From Parasponia andersonii (taxonomy: Eukaryota > Streptophyta > Magnoliopsida > Rosales > Cannabaceae), in NCBI GenBank assembly GCA_002914805.1, contig JXTB01000052.1, positions 553,096 to 617,095 of the forward strand: DNA of 64,000 bases, in the 5' to 3' direction. Made by a program: the position numbers and the translations under genes. The number at the start of each line of letters is the position of its first letter. Within the stretch, counting starts at the first letter, position 1. The notes beneath the pieces are model-generated. The model was given only the letters and a program-made list of their open reading frames with translations. It did not search any database and was not told the DNA's origin. Shown here piece by piece: positions 23,306 through 35,639 of the stretch.

Positions 23306-25828
23306 ATGTCAAAAAATATCCCTATTGATTTAGAAATAGATGTCGACCAAATTCGCTAAGCTGAAGCGGGTGACCAAGTCCCCGAAATACTAGTGGAAGT
23401 TGTTCACAATTTCAAGATAGTTGTTCATCGAGCATAAGTACGACCTCCAAACGTGCAAGGATAACTTCCAATATGTGGGAACATTTTGATATGGAATTCA
23501 AAGATGAGGCCGATAGTTTGAAGACAAAAATGAGAAGATATAAATATTACAAGAAATTATTAACTACTAAACCATCTAGTGAGGCCGCTCATCTGAATAG
23601 ACATAGTGATGCATATATCAAAAAACATAAAAGAGACAAGGAGCTCACTTAATCAACACTTCAATACAGCAAGGATGGTTTGGTAAATTTTTGAAACTAT
23701 GATCGTTTAGTAGTTAAGGAGTCTCTAACACATTCAATCATTATAAAGGATTTACCACAAGGATTTGGTGATTATAATAGCTATAACGATCATACTAAAA
23801 GATCTTATTATCCAAACTTTAAAAGAGCTTCTAGAAATACCACTAGGAGTGATATGATTAAAGTTTATGAAAATATACGTCAAAAATTAATATCTAAATT
23901 AACTATATTAAAATTTTCTATTGCATTGACATCTGATATTTGGAGTGCTAATTCCAAATAATATCTGAGTAAAAAATTAATATCTGAATTAACTACATTA
24001 AACTTTTCTATTGTATTGACATCTGATATTTAGAGTGTTAATTCCAAACAAGATTATTTAACTGTAGTTGCACATTATTTTGATTCAAGATAGATAATGC
24101 AAAAAAGAATAATTAGTTTTAGAGTCGTTGATAATAGACATACTCTTGAAATTATTAGAGATAGAATTTTAAATATTGTTGAAGAATATGGCATAGCGAA
24201 CCATGTTATCTTTATCACTTTAGATAATGCTACCACAAACACAAATGATATAAAATTATTTAGCAATTTGGTAAGTTCATACACTGGAGGATTTTTACTA
24301 TATCAATGTTGTGCATGTCATATCATCAACCTTATCATCAAATCAGGTATGCATATAATAAGTGTATATATTGAAAATATATGCTCTGCTATTACTTACA
24401 TTCATGCTTCTAATCCTTACATTGCCGAATTTAATAGATATTGTATAGCCCAAAAGTTAAAACCAAGAAAATTTCAAGTTGACATGCCCGCAAGGTAGAA
24501 TTCTACTTATTTGATGTTGAAAAATGCATTATCATATAAAATTCTAATTACTATATTTTACAATTCAAAAATGGATTCATTGATATTGAAAGATGAAGAT
24601 TGGTTTATCTGCGAAAAATTTGTACATTTTTTAAACATTTTTTATGAAGCTACTGTTGTCTTATCTGGTATTTATGATCATGCCTCTCTAATTATTTTAT
24701 GTCATATCTTTTTTATTGCCAAAATATTTTGTAAGGAAATATATAACCCTATATTTGAACCAATTATAATACGTATGCAAGAAACATTTTTGAAATATTG
24801 GTTTCCAATTCCTTTATTATATTCATTTGCTTTTATTTTAGATCCTAGTGATAAATTAAATGGTCTTTTTAATTTAATTAGCTACATTGTTATATATTTT
24901 GAGATAGATTATAGTTCCGAATATACAAATGCTCGTGACAAGTTTTTTGAAGTGTATAGTATATATGAGGCTAAGTTTGGTAGAACATATAGTCAAGAAC
25001 AATACACTCCACAACATATATGCAAGAAATATTTGTTTATTAGCAAGAAATATTGCGAGTATATATGGCCCTATATTTGAACCAATTATAACACGTATAC
25101 AAGAAATATTTTTGAAATGTTGGTTTCCAATTTCTTTATTATATTCATTTACTTTTATTTTGGATCCTAAGGGTAAATTACATGGTTTTTCTAATTTAAT
25201 TAACTATATTGCTACATGTTTTGAAATAGATTATAATTCTGAATATACAAATCCTCGTGATAAATTTATTGGAGTCTATAGTATACATGAAGGTAAGTTT
25301 GCCAGAACATATAGTCAAAAACAATACGCTCCACAACAAACTGAAGAATAATCAAAGAATAAGTCTTTTTAGAATATGATAGGTTCTCGTTCTCAAAGCT
25401 GTAATCGTGGCTCATCATCAACACCATCAAGTTCAAGTCAACCATTATCACCATTGAATCTACCGCAATCTTCTAAGTTTAACCAGTATATTGAACTAGA
25501 TTCTGACATCGACCCGGATGATGAGAACTTTAAAATTTTGAAATAGTGGCAAATGCGTCAATCAAGATTCTCAGTACTTTCACAATTAGCATATGACGTT
25601 TTAACTATTCCAGTGTCAACGATTTCTTCAGAATCTGCTATTAGCACGATTGAGATGGTAGTAGATAAGTGAAGGACTTCGTTGGCCTCTGAAATGGTTG
25701 AAGTGCTAGCATATGTTAAAAATTGAAAACAAGCGGCTAAGAAAAATCAAAAAACTATTCGTATTTGCAATGAAGAATTGGCCGAAATTTTTAATAAATT
25801 ATATATGAACAATGATGATGAGTTATAA
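23306..25828 (+). pseudogene. hAT transposase pseudogene
   Basis: From the ATG at 23306 the pieces in order are a BED zinc-finger-like N-terminus (about 23430-23650), a TSDIWSAN core segment (near 23930), the RNase H-like core with TLDNATTNT (near 24225) and CACHIINLIIKSG (near 24315), a WNSTYLML segment near 24500, and the hAT dimerisation domain at about 25490-25770 (SRFSVLSQLAYDVLTIPVSTISSES). In-frame stops interrupt it at several places (for example after DQIR near 23357 and near 23960). A 322-bp tandem duplication (24747-25068 and 25069-25390) shifts the frame. The gene cannot make an active transposase. Confidence 0.85.
24747..25345 (+). repeat. 322-bp tandem duplication in the transposase
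   Basis: The block starting CCCTATATTTGAACCAATTATAA occurs at 24747 and again at 25069, and similarity continues to about 25016 and 25340 (…CACTCCACAACA / CGCTCCACAACA). The period is 322, not a multiple of three, and the two copies are readable in different frames. By eye the copies differ at about 12-15% of bases. Confidence 0.8.
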
Positions 25829-26542
25829 ACTCATAATTAATGATATACTAGTTTTTTCAAGTAATAATTTGAATTATAATCAATAATCGTCAATAAAATT
25901 AAATTCAAATTTTCAAATTTATTTGTTTCTTTACTATTTAAACATTTTTATTATAATTCTAAATAATTTTCTTAATAGTTTTATTTTTAAATTTTTTTTA
26001 ATCAACTATTCAATTTCAACTTATTAGATATATCTTATTTAATTATTATTAATTTTTTAACAATAAAAAAAATATATATAACATATTTAGTTTATGTTAT
26101 CTATTTTTTAAAAAAACTCAATTAAAAAGTTTAAACTTAACATGTTTAAAAAAGCTATAAAAATTAATCTAAAAATTGTATAAAAAAAATAAACCGAGCA
26201 CGACCCAACCCGGCCTATCCCATTTAGGCCTGACCTTAGCCTGCGAAAAAATCCGACGGACCAACGAACCCAGGCCGAGTCCTTTTTTTTTTTTTTTTGT
26301 GGGTCGGGCCATCCTGATTGGTCAAATCCCTCAAACTCGATCCGCTCATTTTGCCACCTCTAATAACCTCGTTCACTTCTCGATATAGTGGATTTACACA
26401 AAATGCAACTTTACTATCTTTTTTATTTTTTTGAAATTTCTTGCTACCGGTCTTTCTGAACCCCAAAAAACCCAAGTACATACATAAAAGAGCTTTAAGC
26501 TCCTTAAAATTAACACTATTTATTAAAAGCCATGTATAGCAG

Positions 26543-28570
26543 CTAGTTTCTTCGCTTGAGGATGGCATGCATAGGATGGAGTTTGTGAGTGGTGAGCCCA
26601 ATCGTTGCTACATTTTCTTCCTCCCCCTCTTTAAGACGCCATTGAAACTCCTGAACCAACCTACCAATTGTTGTGCAAACTATTAACATCGCCTGAAGTG
26701 AACCGGCACACACCCTCTTCCCAGCTCCAAACGTCATCGTTTTGTACAAGTCCATTGGATCAAATTTCTCGTCCAGAAACCTCTCAGGATTCCACTCTTC
26801 AGGATTTTCCCACTGGTTTTCGTCCATGTTACACCCATATATGTTGATCGCTATCTGCGTCAAAATCAAACAACATATTCAAATCCCAATAAATTTATGA
26901 TGTTCGAAAATTGTTGGTTAGCAAATTATGATAGAAACCTTCCTTCAATCTTAAAATTAAGAACACCTGTGCTCTTTAAAACTTGTTAAAAAAAGATTTC
27001 ATATTAGTCATTCTTTAACATTTTCTGTTAAATTAATTTACTGAAATCATAATAAGATTAATTTCGAAATCAAAACGAGACTTTCTCAATAGTTACGCTA
27101 TAGTTACGCACTAACCTCAGTCCCAGCAGGAATATGGTAGCCTCCTAATTGGGTATGTTCATGTGCATAACGCAGAGGAATAACCGGAACTGGACAATGC
27201 TTCCTCAAAGTTTCATGGAAAACAGCCAGCAGGTACGGCAGCTGGGACAAGCGATCCTCGGATAACTTTTCGGATCCACAAAGGTCTTCGATTTCTCGGT
27301 AGAGACGATCCTGCTGGATGTATAAGATATATGAGTTAAATAACGTGTACCGGATCAAAAATATTGGCAAAAAACAGGTGAAGAAACTGGCTTTAAAGGC
27401 TTAAGCTGTTTAGAGATTGAAACGACCTGTCGTTTTGGATCTTTAGCAATTTCATACATGGCCCATTCTGCTGCGACCAAAGCAGTATCTGACGTCTCTA
27501 TGATTGCTTCCCAAACTAACATACTGATTTGCTCCTCCGTAAGTGTTTTTGCGTCGGACAGCAAATAATCGATGTAGCAATTTAATTCCTGTAATTTTTT
27601 ATCATGATCATGAAAAGTTGCATACATATTAAACATTAGAGTTATACGTAGTTAATTAATGAGGTTATAGAACAAACCTCTCCTGAAGCAATTCGCTTTT
27701 TCTGGTCCTTGATAAGGGCATTCATCACTACTCCTCTTCGGAAAGCCATTCTTTTGATTTTGTTTTCGATGTTCTTATTAGGAACCCATTTCAGATAGGG
27801 GAAAAAGTCTCTCCAATCCACCTCTATGGCTCCCTCCATCATGTCAATCACTAGAACCTTAAACACTTCTTCCCTTGACAAATGTGCCCCCAGCTCCTCC
27901 ACATGTACTGACTCTATGTCCTTTCCCAGGGCCTGCAAAATGAGGGGCACTATATATTTATACCTATAAATATATATATAGTTTCTTTGGATCAAAACAA
28001 TGAACTCACTTCCTTCAAAGCTATTCCGAAGAGTTCGGACTCAAATATCGCCCTGAAATTCACAGCTTCATCAGGAAAGTCCGTGACATGAGCATGAAAA
28101 AGTTTTGAAACATTTTCTGCCAGAGTGTCTCTATGACAACGGTGCCGTTTCTGAGTATTTGATTACACATTGGCACAAAATACAATCATATCAGTCACTA
28201 TAAGTATTCAAGAGCGTCTGCTCCACTGAGAGCCAAAAAGTTTCAGTAATTAATTAATTGACACCAACCTGAGCATTGGCTCCCAGAACATTTGCAAGTA
28301 TATGTCGTTTTACCATCTTATGAAAATCATTGTAGTCACTCATTGCAACCATACACTTATCAGAAGTGAGCGTTGATAGGGCGTTTGAGAGCTTTCTTGT
28401 TGAAATGGATGAATATCTTGTCACCATGGCCTTGAACAAATGCATCATCACAACTCAATTTTAATTTTATGATAATAGTACCATTCAGTTAAGGATAAAG
28501 ATAGACAGAATTTAAAGTGTTATAAGCCCTCACATCAACCTCAGAAATAATGATTTATAATACATATATA

Positions 28571-28607
<37 letters not shown>

Positions 28608-29560
28608 ACTAGAGTATCCCAACGCTTCACCAAGCTTGTAATGTAAATTAATCCCACTAGAAGAACATGAAGCAAATGCATAATCAAACTTGATAAATAA
28701 CGAGGGGCTTTTTTTTTTCTCCTTTTTAATTTTTTATCACTAAAAAAAATGGATATCTAAGTGATAAACAATTGGTCACTATATAGCTAGCTATGTGGCA
28801 AACTTACCCCTTGATCATCGCCCTTAATCAACTATTGAAGACTTCAACTTTCCGATTCAAAGTTGGATATATGACTATGAAGAGAGTGGTTTTTCCAAAG
28901 AAATTTTAAAGATATTACATTCACTGGATAATTTTGCAACTTTAATTTATGACGTTACGAGAATGCCCTTCATTCATCGAAATTAACTGATACTGTTGTA
29001 GAGTTGAGTACTATTCTTCCTAAAGACCTTTGAAAGCGAAATCATTGAAAAAAGAGATCAGAAGGTACCTCCTTGGCAACCTCGGTGGTACTGAGAACGA
29101 CAAGAGTGGAAGCTCCGGCTTTGATGGAATATATGGGCCCATAAGTCTTGGCCCACTTAGTAAATGTCACGTAAGGCTTCTTCTCCTTCAATTGCAGCAA
29201 ATTCCCCAACACTGGTACCCCTGGAACCGCTGCAGAAACCACTCCAATATTCCCACTTAAACATTCCTCCCAAAAAAAAAAAAAAAAAACCAAAATGGCA
29301 CCAAACCCATTTCTGGTTTTTGCTCTAATTTTCTAATGATGTAATAAAAGTGACACATTACACCAAAATGGACCCTAAAAAAATGGGAAAGAACTAGAAG
29401 TACCTGGCACAGGAGGGAGTTTAGAGTATCCAGTCCTCTTCTTGGCAAAGAGGCATCTTTTGAGGAAAAGCAAGATCAATAGAGAAAGACCACCAAGTGC
29501 AGCAGTGGTGGCTAAGGGCACGGCTTGAACACCTTGAAGAATATGAGCCGTGGTCACCAT
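26543..29560 (-). CDS. KO: ent-kaurene oxidase (CYP701A cytochrome P450), 8 exons
   Basis: This P450 oxidises ent-kaurene in three steps to ent-kaurenoic acid, early in gibberellin synthesis; the family is anchored in the plastid envelope/ER. Exons (minus): 29560-29404, 29229-29069, 28430-28269, 28150-28010, 27932-27678, 27588-27427, 27310-27116, 26854-26543; all introns are GT-AG and the frame holds throughout, giving 514 aa, the normal family length. The N-terminus has a hydrophobic anchor (about residues 14-33) and a PPVP hinge. Landmarks are ETSDTA in helix I (323-328), ETLR of the K helix (379-382), and the haem loop [10 protein letters not shown] (453-462) with Cys461. The C-terminal LTTHKLHPM segment is typical of KO. 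It looks functional. The start is the first Met, 89 bases downstream of a TATA box. Confidence 0.95.
28563..28607. repeat. AT microsatellite in KO intron 2
   Basis: A run of TA dinucleotides within the 638-base second intron of the KO gene. It is likely to vary in length between individuals. Confidence 0.8.
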
Positions 29561-29648
29561 GATTGGTTTTGTGGGATGAAAAAGTCTGAAGAGAAGAGGC
29601 TAGTTAAGCGAGCTTTTTGATTAGTATTATTATGCGGGACGGTACATG

Positions 29649-29657
29649 TATATAAAG
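29649..29657 (-). promoter_or_regulatory. Putative TATA box of the KO gene
   Basis: On the minus strand CTTTATATACATG lies about 90 bases upstream of the KO start codon, a suitable distance for a core promoter with a short leader. Confidence 0.55.
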
Positions 29658-29829
29658 GCACAAACTCTCAAAGTGTTGGAGTTGGAATATAAGGACAAGC
29701 ATTTTGGGGAATTGATTAAGACGAATTGTTGTACTGCAATACCAGGAGAAGTGTGTCAAAAAAATAAAATAAAACGGGAAAAAAGAGCAAACATGGGAAA
29801 ATGTAATTGGATATGATGGAGAATCTCAC

Positions 29830-29985
29830 GCGCTTGCTAAAATCCAAATGAAGGGCAAATTTGTCGGCTTCTTCTTCAGTGGGTGAGTGCAAGGAATATG
29901 CTAAACGAGTCAAGCAAACGCACTTCCTACACTAGAGTCCACAATCCACAAAGCCTTCCCCTGAATCTCAAACGCTTTTAATATA
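29830..29985 (-). promoter_or_regulatory. KO upstream segment with a duplicate at 7.2-7.4 / 14.4 kb
   Basis: This 155-base block, 270-425 bases upstream of the KO start, is partly repeated at 7290-7407 and 14431-14470, where a LINE splits it. Shared blocks are GAATATGCTAAAC, CACTAGAGTCCACA, AAAGCC...CCCCTGAATCTCA. Two explanations are possible: a duplicated promoter-proximal region of a lost KO copy, or a dispersed repeat that happens to lie upstream of KO. Confidence 0.55.
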
Positions 29986-30477
29986 ATAATAATTAAAACA
30001 ATATCTTTCCTATCCAGGTTCTGGAATCAAGAAGAGAACGGTATCAATTTGCATAACAATGTACATATGCATAAGTTTGTTTTTGGCATTTAATTATCCA
30101 GATTGAGAAATCAAATCAAGCGTAGCGACAAAATATGGGGTTAAGCCTCGGATTGGGTTATGCTTTGCTGTCTTGGCTTCGGTCGTTTTGGTTAATAGAC
30201 GAAATTGGATCATGTCTTCTCGTGGCTTTGTCCGGCCTTCTCCCACACCAAATAGAAAAATGTCTACCCCCTTTCGAATTGTCATTTGTTTGTCAGACTA
30301 TTTTCTCTTTTACTCTGATATCGATTAGAGTTTGTTTTGCGACATTTTTAATATTTTGCTTTTAATTTTAGCAAATAAGTAGACATTCAACGGGCAAACA
30401 AGGGGGAACCTATACTTCGTGGATTTATTAAGAAATAAGATTATCTTTTTGTCATGAGTAGAGGGATAATAACAGTA

Positions 30478-31161
30478 AAATATTTTGAGTTTTAATTTTT
30501 CTTATAAAAAAATTTTTATTTTTAAATTTCGGAAAAATAATACGTTGATTTTTGAATTTCTGTAAAATAATATTTTCACTTTTAAATTCTGCAAATTAAT
30601 ACTTTAACAATTAAAATTTTTATAAATTAATACCCTAACATTCGAAATTCATATAAATTTATAATCTTAATGCCCAATTAATTGATTTTAATAATAAAAA
30701 ATAGTAGTAGTCATCATCAACTTAATTAAAACTTATTAAACAATAATAAAATTTATGAAAAAATATTTATAATTAGCTTATTTCACTTTTCATTTAAAAA
30801 AAAGAAAAGTGAAAAAATAGAAAAAAGCGATAAAAGTAGTTAATCTACAAAAGCATGAGAGGTAAAAAAGTTATACTTTTTTATCAATTAACTAATAAAA
30901 GTAGCTATAAAATAATTTCCGATGATATACTAATATCTAAATATTTTTAATAAGTTAATGAGAGATGTTTCACATTTTTTAATTTATAAAAATCGTAAAT
31001 GTGTATTAATTTGCATAATTCAAAAATAAGTGTATTAATTTACAAAATTTCAAAAGTTAAAATATTATTTTATAAAAATTTAAAAATAAGTATATTATTT
31101 TACAGACATTCAAAAATTATGATTTTTTTTTTACTAAAGAAGTAAAACTCAAAGTATTCTT
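30478..31161. mobile_element. Fold-back MITE-like element, ~0.68 kb
   Basis: The left end AAATATTTTGAGTTTTAATT and the inverse of the right end AAGAATACTTTGAGTTTTACTT are inverted copies, and similarity continues inward for more than 100 bases on each side (repeated TTTTTGAATTTCTGTAAAATAATA-type blocks). There is no coding capacity. The terminal duplication is unclear, so the superfamily is unassigned. Confidence 0.65.
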
Positions 31162-33480
31162 ACCTGATTAATCCTGTGACAAATAATCATATATATGCAT
31201 TTTAATTTAGCAATCCGACTGCCAACCACGACAACAAAGAAAACCACACAAAAGGGCAAAAGAGCAAGTTAACCACTCTAAACATAACTGCACAAGCTAC
31301 AATGTGTTCGGGTCAGTTTTGCATTTTTAAATTAATATCAAGAATTATTGAAAGAACGTAGATGATTTCAAATCAAATCATATAAGACTTATAAAATAAT
31401 GCAATCTTATGTAATCAGTCTATTGGAACAAATAAAGAAACCAATTGAAGCATTCAAATGAATTCTTGGAATTCAAAAGAATCAATGTTACCACTGACAT
31501 TTAAATCCGTCCGATAGTAAAGACTTAATATTACATAATCCTCTAAATAAGAATAAGATTTTGTGGCATTAAAGTTCCATGAATTACTTAAATAGTAACC
31601 ATTTGATCCATAATCTAAATAAATGTTCAAAAAATATTTATGAATTAATTAATTAGTGACAATAACGTAATTTTTTTTTTTGTTAGAATTGAGGATTTTT
31701 AAAAAGAAAAAAATAATACGAGGCATTCTCAAACAATAAAGTAATTATTTATTAAAACTGAAGATTTTTAGGGGGAAAAAAAGCATTATCAATTATTGAA
31801 ACTTGTCCGTAAATTTGAAATAAGAGAATTTTTTTTTTTTTTTTTGAAAATGACGTCTTTTCTTTCATCCAACTGTTAATAGTACTAACAATCTTTTAGG
31901 AAAATAACTTTATTGTCGCAATTAGTTAATTCAGATTCAGAGATATTTCTTGTTATTATTTAGTTCTAAAACCAAATGGTCAATAATTGAATGATTCAGG
32001 ATCTTTAGTACCAGAAAATAAAAACTTTCCTTCTGCAGTCCAAACTCAAATAAGATAAGTGAATAGAATGCTTTTCGCAGTCCTTTACGCTCATTTAGTG
32101 ACCAAATTTCAGTAAAATATTATAGGATTTTCACATATCTCTTCAGGTTTACTTACTTCACAATCACAAATTCTGCAAAACAATTGAACAATATACAATT
32201 CAACTCCTCACCAAAATATTTGGCTAATTCGAAGTACTCAGAAAATTTGTGGTTATTTAAGTCTATATACCTAACAAAATTGAAATCAATACTTGTTTTT
32301 TCGGAGAGAAACAGAAAAGAGTATTTAATTACCCGCAAAACCCTAAAATAAGTATCGATTATTGACCGTATAGAAAGAAAACTGCCTATATAGCAAGTTG
32401 CCCACCCCCAAAAAAAAAAAACAAAAACTATGAATTTAGGTGAAATACTCAATTTATCCATCAAATATTCAGAAATAATAAAACTTTCTCTTTAAATACA
32501 AATTTCATCATTTTATCTAATTTGATCAAAATTGACATGAGAAAAGATAAAATTACTTGCAACCAAATAATTACCTACCAATCAGCAAAATAAAATGGTG
32601 GTAGGAGGCCTGCCCTCCTCGTTCATTTTTACCTGTGGTCATTTTTTTTCTTAAAAAAAGAAAGAAAATTCTTACTTAACTTTGACCAATTCGGAAAATT
32701 TTATGAGTTTATTATTTCACAAAAGTTATTTTTCTTATTTCTATAAATGTATAGAATAAATTCCGCATTTTGCCTATTTTTCTTAATTTGTAATTACTTT
32801 TTAGTAATTTTCAGTATTACGGGACAAAATTGGGTTTGTTCGATTAATAAAAGCCTCGAGAGTTTGGTTTGAAACAAGCTATTCATTTATTTGTTTAAAA
32901 TATCTCGAAACACTTTTCCATTAACATCAACTAAACTTAAAAAAAAATAATAATAATAATAACCACATGCAAGTGATGCATATGAAGCAAATCCACTTTA
33001 CTTTAATATATATATTTCTTAAAGCTACTTTTTTAAACAAAAGCGGCCAAAAGAGCCAAGCACTCCCACGTCCGAAGTAACAACCAACTAATTCAGGGGG
33101 GGTGTGGAAAAAAGGCGATTGGAAGGAAGGAAGAAAAAGACTGCGACAAACAAACGAGGAGGACGAGAACTAAAGCAAATCTACTTCTCGTTGCAGGTAT
33201 AATATGAAGGTTATCGCATTTGTGGCGATTGTCTAAGGGATGTTTATTCATTCGTAACAGAGAGCAAATAAAATGAGAGAAAATAAAATTTTTTCTCTTT
33301 TATGTATTTACATATCTATTAAAAGAAAATTATAACTTTTCTTTCTTATTGTTTTTTTCGTAATCTAATTCTCACTATTTTCTTTCCATTCATTTTATTT
33401 GTAATTATGGTTTATGAATTAATAAACGTGATCTTAACGTGTCCCTACGCTTTATCCTCTAAATAAGATAAATGAAAATA
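31162..33480. other. AT-rich intergenic DNA, no gene seen
   Basis: There are several T or A runs (31672-31682, 31830-31844) but no open frame with recognisable protein similarity, no clear terminal repeats and no RNA gene that I can support. Confidence 0.6.
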
Positions 33481-34017
33481 GAGTTTTTAGCATGTTTGAC
33501 CCCTATATTATTTACTGACCGGTAAAATAGTACTTGAGTTATTTTTTTGATAATTAGATACTTAAGTTTAAAATACTTTGGCAATTAAGTCTTTTTTTCT
33601 TGTTCATGTTAAAGTTTTCATAAAATTAAATACGTTTAATTTTTTTAAAAAAAAAAATAGTATTTTACTAACACTAAGTAGTTTAGAATGGAAATAAAAA
33701 GAAATTTTAAGAAAAATTTTGAACTTCGAAATTTTTTTTTTTTTGAAATTTGATTATATTCTGTTGTTAATTATAATTAATTTTTAGTAATTTTTCTTCT
33801 AATTCTAACTAATGCCAGAAAAATATTGACTTTGACCTTTAAAAACTATGTATGTGACTTGAAAATGCTCAATTTCATCAAATATTTTAACAATTATTTA
33901 CGAAAACGACTTATTTATCAAGATTTTAAACCTTAGGGACTTAACTTCTAAAAAAATAATTCAGAGACCATTTTACCAATCACTAATAATACAAGGGCTA
34001 GTCATGCCAAAAACTCA
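33481..34017. mobile_element. Fold-back MITE-like element, ~0.54 kb
   Basis: The left end GAGTTTTTAGCATGTTTGACCCC and the inverse of the right end GAGTTTTTGGCATGACTAGCCC match. The arms stay similar for about 90-100 bases (…GGTAAAATAGTACTTGAGTTATTTTTTTGATAATTAGATACTTAAG against GGTAAAATGGTCTCTGAATTATTTTTTT…). No protein is encoded. Confidence 0.7.
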
Positions 34018-34039
34018 TGATAATAAGGGTCTTATAACA

Positions 34040-34560
34040 AAATAACTGAATTTTGTGCTCAATTTAAGTAAATATTCGTTTTTCAAATGTTAAGCAAAAT
34101 GTCTGGTGTATATGTATATATATCAAGTGTAAAATATTATATACCCAGTATAAAAATTTATATACTCAGTACATTAATTGAAATTGATAAATAAATATAT
34201 TTACTAAGTGTAAAAATATATATACTTAGACATTTAGCTACAAAATTTTAAAAATAGATATCTAGTTTTTCAAATTTAAAATAGAGTCTTATAGAAAAAT
34301 GACCAAATTTTGGATCCAATTCAAATAAATATCCATTTTTCAAAGGTTACAGCAAAATATCTGGTATATATGTTTATATACCAATTGTAAAATAGTATAT
34401 ATCAAGCATAAAAATTTATATACTCAATGTATTTCAGTACATTTACTGAAATTAGTAAATAGATACATATATCTACCAAGTATAAAAATATATATATACT
34501 TGAATATTTAATTATAAAATTTAAAAAATAGACATCTACTTAATCAAATTTAAAATATTG
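34040..34560 (+). repeat. Tandem duplication of a ~258-bp AT-rich unit
   Basis: Two head-to-tail copies share ordered blocks: ACTGAATTTTGTGCTCAATTT / CAAATTTTGGATCCAATTC, then AAATATYCRTTTTTCAAA, AAAATRTCTGGTRTATATG, TATAAAAATTTATATACTCA and AAAAATATATATACTT. Copies begin near 34045 and 34303. Divergence is substantial, so the duplication is old. Confidence 0.7.
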
Positions 34561-35639
34561 GTCATTCACTTAAATTTCTCTTTAAAATATTAAAATATTA
34601 GTCATCTATCAAATTTTTTTTTATAATAAATAGTAATAAATAAAAGGGGAAATGACACTCTGCACGATCTTTTGAAAAATAAGGTCAAAAGTACAGTGCA
34701 ATTAACTAACTTATTTTCAGACGGTGTTATTTTAGACAAATACCATTTTTTTAAAAATCTCTCCTCTTATTTCCCTCAAACCCAAAATACCACAGCTTAA
34801 GGTTGATATCTAATTCTAGAGCTCTACCATAGTCACGCCGCAGGAGTCTGCCAAGGCTCTCTCCTTGGGGCTACTTCGAGGACATTAACTTGTTTTCGAC
34901 CACAAGAATCACCTTCAAGAGGGTCGTTGGAGTTTTGATTGAGCTCGATGCTCGTGGGATCGTTGGATTCAAAGAGAAAGTATGCAATCTTACTTAGGAA
35001 CTCACCAATAAATATGGACTAAGGATCTACTTCTTTGATTATTATTATGCTTATTATATGATCGGAGGTCCGTATGTGAATTTTTGAGATACTTGTTATT
35101 TAATATTATGTTTATACTCACAGATTCCCTTTCTTTTGAAGACTTTAGTAAAGTTAAATGTTATTTAGGAAGTTAAGATTGCTTATTTTGTTAGTTTAAA
35201 AAATGGGTTTGAGTCTGATGTATTTATTTAGAACAATGTGGATCATATATATGATTATCGTTGTTTTATTGAGAGTTTGCACAAGATGTTTGAGTTAATG
35301 CTTCAATTCAAATCTCTTGATTCCGAGATAATGATAATTCAAGATGTCTGATGTATTTTTTATGCATTATCTCTCATGATGAGTATAACTTGTTGATGTC
35401 TATTTGTCATTGGATAGTTTTATGGGAAAACCTCAATTTTTCATTGTATTCTAATCCCTTGTTAGAATAATTTCTGTTTGTCAATTGAACCAAACATGAT
35501 TTTTCGGAAAACTTTTAGTAAATTTTAAAATAATTTACCAATTTTAAATATTGATTCTAGTTATGATAATAGTATTGCTTAGTTTCTGACTTTTATACTA
35601 GTTTTCAAGTTTGTGTGAATTGAGAATTATGGGCAAACG

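Larger units (their letters stand above)
21112..26362 (+). mobile_element. hAT DNA transposon (BED/RICESLEEPER type), inactive
   Basis: Terminal inverted repeats are the TAGRRSTGKCAA type: TAGAACTGTCAATTC at the left, and the inverse of TAGAGGTGGCAAAATG at the right end (26347-26362). Both subterminal regions are rich in GGGC/GCCC motifs (gggcccgagc; ggcccgacc), usual for this family. Inside are a TATA box, a transposase gene in decay (23306-25828) and a foreign insert (about 21690-23010). The 8-base flanks (agtaggtc, ataacctc) match only half, so no clean duplication survives and the element is old. Its right end is about 180 bases from the KO stop codon. Confidence 0.82.

Noticed and set aside
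26363-29583. Possibility that the KO gene is a pseudogene because of its many small open pieces
   Set aside because: The pieces join at GT-AG introns with one continuous frame to 514 residues and keep all P450 landmarks.
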